64,000 nucleotides of DNA from Lepeophtheirus salmonis (Eukaryota > Arthropoda > Copepoda > Siphonostomatoida > Caligidae), in the NCBI RefSeq assembly GCF_016086655.4, contig NC_052135.2:17946363-18010362 (forward strand). The letters run 5' to 3'. The notes beneath the pieces were generated by a model. It did no database searches. It was not told where the DNA came from and saw only the letters and a program-made list of their open reading frames with translations. Below are positions 36,164 through 46,390 of this stretch, piece after piece (the first letter of the stretch is position 1; each line of letters begins with the position of its first letter). The position numbers and the translations under genes were made by a program.

Positions 36164-36613
36164 CAGTTGTGCGCGTCTAAAACTGAACACTCCTTTAAAT
36201 TTTACGCCATGCATATATTCGTGATTTTAGTGAGTTGAAACCGGTTAATACTTCGAGGCAAGGGTCTTGACTAGTTATACACCAAATTCCAGCAAAATCT
36301 AAATAGCAACAGTAAAACAACAGCCGATAATATTGAGAGACGTCGAGTCGCAATTTTGGAACTGTCCGCACGGGCAAAAACTCCCCCTGAAATTGCCAAG
36401 GTTCTAAACTGCAGCCGCACCACCGTTTACAGTGTGGTAGCCAAAGGGACTCCTGACGCGAACCACAAGATCTAAGTCAAGGCCTCGAAGGTGGAACGAA
36501 ATGTTTGCTGTCTTAAAGTCTACAAGAGAACCCCTCGTCAAGCCCTCAAGCCTGTAGACGAGGAAAAACACCTAAAATTTAAAGGAGTGTTCAGTTTTAG
36601 ACGCGCAAACCTG
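36164..36613 (+). mobile_element. 450-bp Tc1-type deletion derivative with 43-bp TIRs and a retained helix-turn-helix segment
   Basis: The left end CAGTTGTGCGCGTCTAAAAC (36164 onward) and the reverse complement of the right end, CAGGTTTGCGCGTCTAAAAC, continue alike through TGAACACTCCTTTAAATTTTA. That makes TIRs of about 43 bp with a few mismatches. TA lies directly outside both ends (36162-36163 and 36614-36615), the Tc1/mariner target duplication. The centre (about 36310-36540, plus strand) still encodes ADNIERRRVAILELSARAKT, PPEIAKVLNCSRTTVYSVVA and KASKVERNVCC, interrupted by one TAA. That is the N-terminal DNA-binding region of a Tc1-type transposase. The catalytic domain is deleted. Confidence 0.88.
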
Positions 36614-39600
36614 TATATCATAAATCCAAATCTAAGTTGGACCTACCTTTTATCATGAACACACTTAACAGATTTATGTAATAAATGTAAAAATAACTTT
36701 ATTTAGGAAATATCAAATTATAAGGTAAGAGAAGATATTATGAGGTAAACATTCATATCTCTTTAAGCTCAAAATGAATTTGATGTGAATATCAAGCTAT
36801 GAATGATCTTGATTGAAGTTACGTCTCAAGGAACCATTTATTAGGATGGTGAGAGATTCTCTTCATGCAGAAATAATAATCCACAAATTAACATAGATTC
36901 CCCTTCCCTAACAAGGAAATCTGATGATAAATACAAACAGTTAGTTCAGTTCCTAACTATTTCTTCTATGCTACACAAACATCTTCCTCATACAAAATTA
37001 ACATCATATGTATTTAGAAGTAAAGTTAACTTTATATCTTGATTGCATATTGTACCACATTCTATGTATCTATTAGTGCTGTGACTCCGTCCAAGAGGAA
37101 ATTCATTTTTTTTGTTTGCCCTTAAGGTATTTTTCTAGACCGATTGTGACCATATTTCGGTCCAGATTGTAGACTATTTTTATGTCTAAATAAATACTAG
37201 ACCCGTTTTTTGGTTCAATATATATAACCTTTTTCGGTCTCAATCAATGGGCTGATTTTCTCCCATATATCAAATTACTCAAAGGAAAAAGCGGAGAGAA
37301 TAAAATTCTACAACAACTAAAATATAAGGGGAAAATATAAGGTCTTCCTCTACAGCTATTTCACTAGCTCTTTTATAGATGTTATTCTCCCATGATTCAG
37401 GATAATAAATGGTTATTTTTTAATAAAATAGCTGTTATTTTTTATGAACTTTTATTTTTGAACATAGTCTCTATCTCTGAAACCCATCCAAATAGTACTC
37501 GGCCCTTTTCTCTGCAGAATAATTTTTCACGGAACGCTTTTTTGGGTCAATTACTCCAAGTTGAATTTAATTAAACGAGTCAAAAAACAAAAAGCCTTAA
37601 TGTGTTTTCTATTGTTTGAATCTATTTAAATGTAACACTTTCAAAAACAAATATTTAAGAACAGCTTGATACTCTATACGGTCCATTTTCACAAAAACCC
37701 TCTCTTCAAGTCACTGAAACGACTGTTACATAAAAACTTCTCGTCTAAAATGGCTGAAACTTAGGGGAATAACAGTCAACAGATACTAGATAGATGTGAA
37801 TAGTTTTTATTTAAGAGCTTTGTCATCTCCACATTGAGGTTGGAAACTTTTTAGAGCACCGTTGTATAACTAACTACGCTGCCTCATTGACTTCACAATT
37901 AACAAGACGAAATCTGCGAAAGAAAAAAATTGCAAACATAATGGGGAAAAATAATAAAGTATCTTCATCTGGAGTGTCTCAAAAGTGATATCTTGCAAGA
38001 GAAAAAATCACGTGGACAAGGATTCTACTCTTAATAAAAAAGGCGTTTTACCACTTGGCTTATAGCTTTGATTGAGATAAGTCAATTTGTATTTTGAGCC
38101 TTTTGAATTCCCAAATATATAGATTCAGCTACTTTAAATCAGAAAATGTCAACTGAAAAAAATAAACTGAAATAAAAATACATATTATTTGTTTATCCTG
38201 AAAAAAAAGTGGTGCTCCAGGACATTGATCTGATGAACTCGAACTATACCTAATTAAACAATGTATACCCAATCAATTATATAAAAATTAATCCATCAAT
38301 TGGAAAGAAAAGGTAAGGTAAGGTATAAGGTAATTTACACATCGAAGAGGTGTTTATGTTAATATACTTTATATAGACATCAGGCGTTATATTTGAGATA
38401 TTTTTAAATAAACACAACGATAAATATGTTGGTAAGAAGTTTTGTAAAAACACTATCAAAAAATGCACAAAATTCATAAATTCGGACAAGCTTCAAATAA
38501 AAAAAAAAATTTTTGGACGTTATCTGGTTTGCTCCTATCGTCAACTCCAGAAAGTTAAATCCTCATTTCCAATACGATTTTATATTTCATTGAGAATCTT
38601 CCATGTCAAAATGTATATTAATTATCATCCTGATAATATGTTGGATCAATTATGAAGAGGAATTGTCTCTAACTCTAAATCCTTCATTTACTTCAACAAT
38701 CAAGAGTTATCATTTATATTCCAATAGATGATGTTGATGCATTTTATATTCTTTGGTTTCATTTATCAATATTAATTACACATAACTATCTGCATAGACA
38801 TTTTGCATTTCCGTTCTACAAAATCCAAAGTACAATCCTCTTTGTTGAGAAAGGCTTCATTCACTAACTTGCAAGATTCATGTTCGATTTATTAATTAGC
38901 AAGGAAGTCAATGGACTACATTTTACCTCCATAACTAATGTATTTAAGAACACAAAACGAAGTTAAGCTCCTACGGGATTAAGGAACTAATGAATTGCAA
39001 TTTACCACTCTGTTATTGCTAAATTCAGTTTCTCATCGATTCAATGATTAAGGATTGTTTTCATATTGTCTAATTTATAATTTTATTAATCAATTAATTT
39101 AATATTATAATATACAATTCATAAAGGAATTAATTTGAGTTCTTAATTGATTAATTAGTTCGAATATATTGCCTTGATTGGGTAATAAACTATTGGGAAA
39201 GGCGGAACATAATATTGGATAAAGAATCTTCTGCTGTCTCATATCTTTCCCTCAATAAAAAGTATTCATTGAAATGACTTCAAGATTCAACTACCCACAT
39301 TGACAATGCTTCAATTCGGAGAGAGATTTAACCGTCAATCAAATATGTATTGGAGGTATCCATGGGATAAATGGCATTATCTTGCCGAAGTGGATCCGTT
39401 ATATTCCTTCCTGAGACGGAGTTCTTCTTTCTGATCAACAGCTATTGGAATGGTTTTCTTTTCGGTATCTAGCTATTTATTTGGCTATTTAGTGAGCTAT
39501 TTGTTATTGTATTCAATTAAAAACAATGTCCGATAATATGAATTTGTCAATTATTTAGATCATATTATCAGACAGCGATTATTTATGACAAAAATCCATC

Positions 39601-40044
39601 AAACAAATAAAATACTACTGTCAAAACTCATATTGAACTCGAACATGGGAATTTTTTTCTAATATAACCAAATGGAGAGGAAATATCTTCATATTGTCAC
39701 AGTCCATAAAATATAGAAGTGTTGAATTTTAAATACAAATAATTAGAACCTCGAACTTTAAACTTTTGTTTCTCAAAACCTATACCATCAATCGATTCAA
39801 AATTTAACAAGATTAATTAAATATGTGTGCTGATTACATAACAATCTCTTTTGCTATTCTTGGTTGAAGTACTAAATAATTGTTGCGACTTAACTGTTTA
39901 GTGTCTTACAATGTGAAACGCCCGACTTAACTTACCCTATCTGTACAAAAAGTATTTATACCAAATATTGGCATCCCTTAATATTTCAATACTCTGCATA
40001 TTTGTGAAAGCTATATTGAAGTTTTTTTTTTAAATAGAGAATAC
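36614..40044. other. AT-rich intergenic DNA, no gene recognised
   Basis: I see no supported gene. Around 37075-37230 AGTGCTGTGACTCCGTCC and AGACCGATTGTGACC belong to the recurring TAGTGTTGGG/GGTCC group. A 43-codon ATG-initiated frame at about 39308-39440 (QFGERFNRQSNMYWRYPWDK) looks protein-like but is too short to support. Confidence 0.35.
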
Positions 40045-40310
40045 GCTTTGGCCCATCAACGCAACAGCAAGCTAGAATGATTAAATTCTTATAATTGAAT
40101 GTGGATTGAATTTGTATTTTTCGACGAATTATCGTCAATTTTATCATCAAATTATTCTCATGAACCCTTTGTATGTGTCGCAAGCTGAACTCAAAGTAGC
40201 CCAAATTGATCGTTACAATAAAAGAATGAGAAATTGATGGATTTTATTTGTCCCTTTCCTTATTTATGTTTCAGATTGTTTTCATGTTGATGCACCAAAT
40301 ATGTATAAAT
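40045..40310 (+). repeat. Dispersed repeat family C, copy 3
   Basis: GCCCATCAACGCAACAGCAA, GCTAGAATGATT, AACCCTTTGTATGTGTCGCA and TTTCAGATTGTTTTCATGTT follow the block order of 42855-43290. Confidence 0.55.
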
Positions 40311-40686
40311 ATTCTAAGTTATTTTTTTTGTAGAAATTACAATTTACTCAATTATGAAATTGTTTTAGTGTAGATAATTGGGGATAAAGCCTTAATCCCG
40401 GCGATAAAGAGGATTCTGGCACTTGTTAATCTATGGATGATATACACTTTAAAAATAAATAAAAAATCTGGAGAGGATTTTGGAAGGTGATTCACAATGG
40501 GATCATGTACATATATATAGAGTGTATGTATATAATAAGGTGATATTAAATAAAAGTAAAAAGCTGGAAGCAAATATTTGAGTATTGGTTCAGCATCTCA
40601 TAGAGCCCTTTCAAGTATCCTTATTGAGTCATATACGAGTATATTCAAAAACAAATATAATCTAATATCATTTTACAAAATATATA

Positions 40687-41731
40687 CAGGGTAGGGCAGC
40701 GAAACGTGGACTGTCAATTAATGTTTATTTTCTCATTACTTCAAGTTTTTAAACTGGGCAAGATGGAAAAAAAAAAAAATTCAGAAGACCTCTCCAGGAT
40801 GTCAGGAAAAGGAGGTCATCATTTAAAGAGGGATACGAAGTTTTTGTTAAGTTTGGAGAAGAATATAAAAGATGATTCATCTAATTCGATGAATCACCTG
40901 GCTCATAGGACCATCAGGGTGCCTATAAAGCACAATTTGGGATTAGTTTCTTTCGTAAGGACCCCACCCCACCTTCTATCAGAGTGTATGAAAACCAGGA
41001 GGCTTGAGCGGCGCAAGAAAATCCTCACATGGATGACAAATGGGTCAATTGTGCAAATTTTCTCGGACAAGAAGATTTTCACAGTTGATCAATTCCATAA
41101 CCGCCGGAACTACCACTGGCTCGCAGAAACAAAAGAAGAGGTCCAAGGGGCTTACTACATCAAATATCCGGCCCAAAAAATGGTCCTCGGCGTTGCAGCC
41201 TCTGATGGAAAGAAGGTGCCTCCCTTCTTTTTCAAGTTTGGACAGAAAATCGAGCAGGAATTCTACTATTAGGCACTTAGATACACCATCTTGCCATTGC
41301 TAAAGACCAACTACTCGGAGCGTAACTATGTGTGTTCTCAGGATGGTGCTCTCTCTCTCTCACACGTCTTCCAAGTGCCAAAAAAATATTTGATTCTGGT
41401 CCAAAGAAATATGGCCCCTTCCTCACCATATCTGAGCATACTAAATTTTTCTATATGGGGAAATTTGAGAGGGAAACCAACAGTACCTCATACCCAAATG
41501 TAGACTCACTGAAGTCCTCCATAGTCAGACAACTTGTATGAGTTATTTATCAACTCCTGCATGGCTTTCAGACGACGTGTAAAGGCTGCGATTGATAATG
41601 AAGATGGTCATATCAACTTAATAAAAAAAACTTTATCAATAACCATGTTTTGTGAAGAATATTTTTTTCCTATTATTATTATTTTTTCCCCCATAAATGT
41701 TATATTTGAAACCTTCGTGTAGATGCCCCTG
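40687..41731 (+). mobile_element. Tc1/mariner-superfamily element, family G copy 2 (inactive)
   Basis: TA followed by CAGGGTAGGGCAGCGAAACG at 40685-40706 marks the left end, matching the termini of the copy at 34162. The right end is degraded (about 41731). A long open stretch (40706-41272) carries LSRMSGKGGHHLKRDTKFLL, KKIFTVDQFHNRRNYHWLAE (first catalytic Asp), GVAASDGKKVPPFFFKFG and a stop after QEFYY. Further on come KTNYSERNYVCSQDGALSL (second Asp) and PSSPYLSILNFSIW. In the last motif the Asp expected as the third catalytic residue (LDFSIW in copy 1) is Asn. The N-terminal helix-turn-helix seen in copy 1 is deleted. The copy cannot be active. Confidence 0.85.
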
Positions 41732-42413
41732 AATAAATTTAATGAAGTGTCATATACAAGGGTAAGTTTAAACATAAGAAGGAAAAATGGTACAAAAGAT
41801 TGTCACTTTTGATCCTCTTTTCCATCCTTATGCCTATTATTCTTAAAGGAATCATACTATCGTGTCTCAAAAACTAGATTTTCCTATATGTATATACATA
41901 TTTAATCACCAAGGATATAAACTTTAATTACACTTAAATAATAATTCAATTAATTAACTAAATAATTATATAGAATTGAACAAATAAAAAGGGGAAAAGG
42001 GAGGAACAAATAGTTGGTTGTTATGAACAACCAAATATTTAGAGAAATGGAAATAAAAGTAGGGAGTCTTTATGATTATTTATATTATTACAATTAATTT
42101 TTGTCCATTTGAAATATATATATTATGTATATGTACCATTTACTTTGCAAAATACAACAAAGCATACAAAGAAGGGTTAACTCATTTTCCCCTTCTTTTT
42201 AAGATTGCTCCCGCGTTTTGACAAAAAATATATATAATATTTTATGGTTGAAAGAGGATAAAACAAAAAGGGGGCTTTCTCTTTTTTTTTTCTTCTCTTC
42301 TCCCCTTTTTCTTCTTCTCTTAATAGATGTACATACGTATAGTACTGTAGTATTAGAACAGTCACAACAACCACTGAAGAGAAGAAAGGAGTGCTTGTTT
42401 GTTAGATAGTTAC
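41732..42413. other. AT-rich intergenic DNA, no feature recognised
   Basis: Low-complexity T/C-rich sequence at 42270-42320 gives long open frames on both strands that I do not take as genes. Confidence 0.3.
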
Positions 42414-42449
42414 TATATATAAGAACACTCACTCACTCAGTAGTCAGTA
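42414..42449 (+). promoter_or_regulatory. Candidate core promoter (TATA box plus initiator)
   Basis: TATATATAAG (42414-42423) is followed by CACTCACTCAGTAGTCAGTA. It holds two TCAGTA initiator matches, whose A residues (42439 and 42446) lie 23 and 30 nt from the first T of TATATAAG (42416). The second spacing is what arthropod TATA/Inr promoters use. Downstream, 42450-42600 is less AT-rich and contains ATGATGAAGAATCTAAGAAG, but the frame closes after 17 codons and no gene is recognised. Either this is a first non-coding exon or the resemblance is chance. Confidence 0.4.
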
Positions 42450-42854
42450 CCAATTGAGTAAGGAAAGGAAGGACACGGTTGTTTGTGCTGTTTTTCAAGT
42501 GCATTACTCAAGTGATGATGAAGAATCTAAGAAGAACTCTTTTGCCATCTCAATTCTTCTTTAATTAATGAGTAAAAAGTGCGATTTTAAACTACTATAT
42601 GAAGCTTTTAGACTCTACATATATTCGGTAATAAATTGATATTTTTATAAGTAAAAACCTTACTTTTTACTATCGTGTCCTTTTTTTTAAGATACGGCTT
42701 CATTAATGTCTTTAAAGTGTGTTTCACCACCACAATCAATAACAGAGAGAGAGGGGAGGGGGGGCTTTTAAGAACTTCTATTATCTTCTTAATTAGCTTC
42801 TGCTAACAAACGACGTAAGAAATGGAGGGAACCAGAAAGGGATGGTGTTATATG
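42450..42854. other. Spacer downstream of candidate promoter
   Basis: No coding exon is recognised. A G-rich tract (GAGAGAGAGGGGAGGGGGGG) lies near 42746-42765. Confidence 0.3.
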
Positions 42855-43290
42855 TGGCCCATCAACACAAAATCAAGCTAGAATGATTTTTCTCAAAATT
42901 GCCTCTGGATTACATTTGTATTCCTCAACAACAAATCATTCTCAATTTTCATCAACAAATTAAATCGGATTAACCCTTTGGGTGCGTTGCAAAATTCACT
43001 TAAAGTATCCAAAAATATCAATCTCTCTATGAGATCCAGAGTTTATTTGAAAGAAACCAATATATTAGGCCCTATAAAAGTCTCTAAAAAGGTTCTAAAC
43101 TATAGATAAAACTCTTGACTATCTTAGCTCATCCCACAAATTTGAATAAAAAGCCCGTAATATTGACTAAGTATTGAGCTGCCTCTAACCATATGAATCT
43201 AAAGAAATCAAATTGTTATTTTTCTCCTATTCTTGATTTTGTTTAAGATTGTTTAAATGTTGACGTACCACATATGTCGTTTAGTACAAC
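42855..43290 (+). repeat. Dispersed repeat family C, longest copy
   Basis: About 430 bp from CCCATCAACACAAAATCAAG through GGATTACATTTGTATTCC, ACCCTTTGGGTGCGTTGCAA, CATCCCACAAATTTGAATAA and TTCTTGATTTTGTTTAAGAT to TGTTGACGTACCACATATGT. It serves as the reference copy for family C in this window. No TIR, tail or coding sequence is seen. Confidence 0.6.
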
Positions 43291-43947
43291 CTTTTAAAGT
43301 AAGATTACGTTTCTTTTCTTTTTTTCTTTTTCTCTCTCTTTAATCACGCAAAAAAAGCAACAAAAAAAATAGAAAAGGTCTTCACTTTAAGAGTAAAAAA
43401 AAGAGACAAACCGTTCTAAAATCTTCTCCATATAATTTGTTGAGGTTCTGCTTACAATAATATTTCATTGCATCCTTGTATGTATTGTCCCTTATCTATA
43501 CCCTACGCAACAATGAATGAATCCATCGTTTTTCTTAATATATGTGTCACATATCTGGCAAAAATGAATAAAGATCATGAATAAGTTATATTTATGACAT
43601 TGCGTAAAAATGTCCCCTTTCTTGGGCAACGCTCCTATAATGATAATTCATTTTCCTTTTCATTCCTTTGGGTAGGTGCAAAAATATTAGTATCAATCCG
43701 ACAAACTTATAGTTGTATAATAAATATACATATTTGCATAATTCAGAAGAGCAACATTTCGGGGTTACCTGAACATTGTGCTTTCATTGTGGGCTTACTT
43801 GTTAAATTAATGAAACTATTCTTTTACTCTTAAATATAATGAATAAATTATATATATTTAAAATAGGGTATAATTGAATTAAACAAGTTTGTTCTTTTAT
43901 TCTCTTTTATAAATTCTTGATTGTGCAAAATGACGTTGTATGTACTA
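43291..43947. other. AT-rich spacer, no feature recognised
   Basis: A 79-codon frame on the plus strand (43594-43833) has no recognisable domain. Confidence 0.3.
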
Positions 43948-45186
43948 GGGTGGCCCTTAAAAATCAATGGTATACTTTTATTTTTCTCATATATTTATGA
44001 CTTTAATTAACGTCGTTAAAAGGTGGCCCTTGCTTCTTAAATAAGCAAAAAATAAATTTGACATCACCAATTTTCAACACTCCTCTGATAACCCGGCTTT
44101 ACTATAAATATCACAAAGCTACTTGTCATAATCAATTCCTTTCCTGCCGACCCAAGTCAATACATTGCTTTATTTTGCCATCTAATGGGACAGGATGACT
44201 ATTATGTTATCGTTTATTATTAATTGTTAACGTAGAAAAATACTGGGTTTTATCACAGGGGTGTCCGCAGGGGTGGGCTAGAGGGACTCTAGCCCACAAA
44301 ATTAAGGAATTTTTCCTTCTTATTAGAACATTTAATTTTCTGTGAATAGCTATGAATTTTTTAAAAATTCTTCTTCAAAAAAATTTTTGGAATTTTTTTG
44401 AACAGCTGTGGATTTTAGAAAATTTTCTCGAAATGATTAATTTTTTAATTTTTTTTAACTGTGGATTTTGGAAAAAAATTTAATTTTAGACATTTTTTTT
44501 GAACAGGTTTGGGTTTCTGAAATTATTTTTGAAAAAATTAAATTTTTTGTGAATTGTTGATTTTGGAAATTTTTTTCCGAAGAAAAGTTTAATTTTAGGC
44601 ATTTTTCGTGAATAGCTGTGGATTTTTGAACAAAAAAAAAAAAAAAAATAATTATAATATTTGCAATCTTTTTCCATTTTTTTTTTACTAAGAATGTTAA
44701 TTTTTGGAATTTTTTCAAAAAAAATGTAAAAACCCTAGCCACCTGCTCAAATATAATCCTGTGGACGCTCCTGTATCCCCTTATTCCCTATATTGAACAA
44801 AATAAAGTTGCAAAATCAACCTTGTCTGTTAGCATAAATAAATGCCTTTACTGGTTTAGTAGTTTCTGTAGTTTCATTAAGAATTCTTTTAAATATCAGT
44901 TAGATTATTTAATATTTATTGTATTACTTTATCTACAAAAAGAACGATCATTCGGTGCACTTTTCCCTTTCCAGTTGTGGATGAATAAAAAATTATACTC
45001 TACGTTTCATTTGTGTTTAAAAATGAAAACGTGACCAATTATTGAGAAATTTTCGTGGGCCACCTCACAAAGTCGCTCAATTGTTACGATTTTTGGCACA
45101 AGAATATAGTTTCACTGATTGAGAGGGAAAGGTAATGAAAAATAAAAGCACTATGTTTTTAAGTACGCAATAAAAACCACCCTAAT
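43948..45186. mobile_element. Candidate TIR element interrupted by a family B MITE
   Basis: The left end TAGGGTGGCCCTTAAAAATC (43948) and the reverse complement of the right end, TTAGGGTGGTTTTTATTGCG (ending about 45186), are similar. The interior repeats GGTGGCCC and GGGCCACC motifs near 44020 and 45058. A family B MITE occupies 44256-44773. Without it the element would be about 720 bp. No transposase is recognisable, so this call rests on the ends alone. Confidence 0.35.
44256..44773. mobile_element. AT-rich MITE family B, intact reference copy
   Basis: The left end CAGGGGTGTCCGCAGG and the reverse complement of the right end, CAGGAGCGTCCACAGG, match at 13 of 16 positions. The interior is a degenerate minisatellite in which GAATAGCTGTGGATTTTxGAAAA recurs with AATTTAATTTTAGGCAT blocks at intervals of roughly 60-80 bp. 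It gives spurious long frames on the minus strand. Fragments of the same family are seen at 7075-7270, 7853-8150, 9540-9850, 50795-50990, 56735-56835, 59885-60065 and 61084-61300. The CAGGG-type ends suggest mobilisation by a hAT or similar transposase. A clear target duplication was not found. Confidence 0.7.
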
Positions 45187-45710
45187 ATACAATTTATTTT
45201 AGAGTTTTTCTATATTATAATCTTTACACGTCAACCATTCTTCCAAAAAGAAAAAGATGTCCTATTTTTTTTACGCTTTACTCAGTCTAATATTTCAAAG
45301 ACACATTTTGGTCAGTTATTAGCTTTGTATTCAATTTTCTGTGATGAGTTAAGATTCCAAAGAATTTTAGCGATAGCATAAAACATTTATTTGATTTATG
45401 AATATTAATTTGTCCCTGACATGGCCCCTTTCATATAAACGAAATTTTTTTATTCTATAACTAAGTATAATTTGCAGTGCTTTAGAAACATTTAGATTGT
45501 ATTAGGCCTTAATATGATATTGAAAATTTAAATAAAAATACTTAAAAATGGCTGAGTTAAATCCAAAAATCCCATTTTCCCCATTGTAGAACGGACGTCC
45601 CTAAAAATGAAATGAGAGACCTCAAAATTTGTGACAGTCGGGTTTTTTACTTTGCTCCCCAGAAATTGTTTTTGTGCAAGGGAAATCAACCTACATATAT
45701 TTACAGTTTA
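45187..45710. other. AT-rich spacer left of the LTR element
   Basis: No feature is recognised. It forms the left flank of the retrotransposon. Confidence 0.3.
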
Positions 45711-45878
45711 TGATATACGTGGATATGAGATATATGAGGATATGGAGTTTATGTATATACTTTATTCTACACGCGGAGAATCCAGAATGACTCTCATATT
45801 AATATATTATTATACACAAAATACACACGGAACATTTATACATAGGTCACCAAACCTATAGCTATGAATATATATAAC
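45711..45878 (-). repeat. 3' LTR of the Ty3/Gypsy element
   Basis: 168 bp, identical to 50028-50195. In element orientation it reads (T)GTTATATATATTCATAGC to CACGTATATCA, so the TG...CA ends are present here, the first T coming from 45879. It lies directly after the polypurine tract. Confidence 0.95.
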
Positions 45879-45880
45879 AT

Positions 45881-45894
45881 CCCCTTTTCCCCCC
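45881..45894 (-). other. Polypurine tract
   Basis: Minus strand GGGGGGAAAAGGGG, two bases before the 3' LTR. This is the plus-strand primer site expected of an LTR retrotransposon. Confidence 0.9.
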
Positions 45895-45919
45895 AGGACA
45901 ATGATTACAAAATATAAAT

Positions 45920-46390
45920 CTAAGTTATATGAAATGAAATCCGCTTGTTCCCTTCTGTTGAATCCAAACGGATAAATCTCCTATTACGATGCCAAAGACG
46001 ACCATTTTTCATACGTATGAGATATCGCCTTTGAGATTCCTTTGTTTCAATTGTACCTAGATGGGTCCATCTTTTGGTTATATGATCTTGTATCCGAACC
46101 GATTCACTGATCTTCAATACGGATAACTTCTTCCCATCTCCTTTTTTTAAAGTTGGGGTTGGAACCTTACAAAGTTCTTGGCTTCTCTTTTGATGGAATT
46201 CAGGTAGCATAGGTATAATAGATCTAGTACTACGACCGAAGACGATTTTAGTTGGACTCAATCCATCTTCTATTCTCGGAGTATTTCGCATTTCTAAAAT
46301 TCCAAGATTGATTTTTGACTGATCTATCTTATTTCCATTCATAGTTTTCTTTACTAAATATTTTAACTTCTTCACACAAGCTTCAGCCAA
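45920..46390 (-). pseudogene. Integrase C-terminal part (frame-shifted continuation of pol)
   Basis: 156 codons, starting three residues before the glutamate of the integrase DDE triad (the E of MAEACVKKLK) and ending with a stop 26 bp before the polypurine tract. It carries the GPY/F-like chromo-free C-terminus: SVRIQDHITKRWTHLGT, RRYLIRMKNGRLWHRNRRFI. It is out of frame with the upstream pol ORF. The break maps to the C4 run (plus strand 46485-46488), where one base appears to be missing. The Met at its start is not a real initiation codon. Confidence 0.88.

Noticed and set aside
39308..39440. Short protein-like ATG frame (about 43 codons)
   Set aside because: Too short, no splice sites of quality at either side and no recognised homologue.
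42177..42432. Overlapping open frames on both strands, rich in Lys/Glu or Phe/Leu
   Set aside because: They derive from a T/C-rich low-complexity tract and have no protein-like composition.
44455..44742. 95-codon Lys/Phe-rich open frame on the minus strand
   Set aside because: It lies entirely in the low-complexity minisatellite interior of a MITE.
45631..45861. 76-codon open frame also present at 49927-50178
   Set aside because: The shared part is simply the LTR read on the plus strand.
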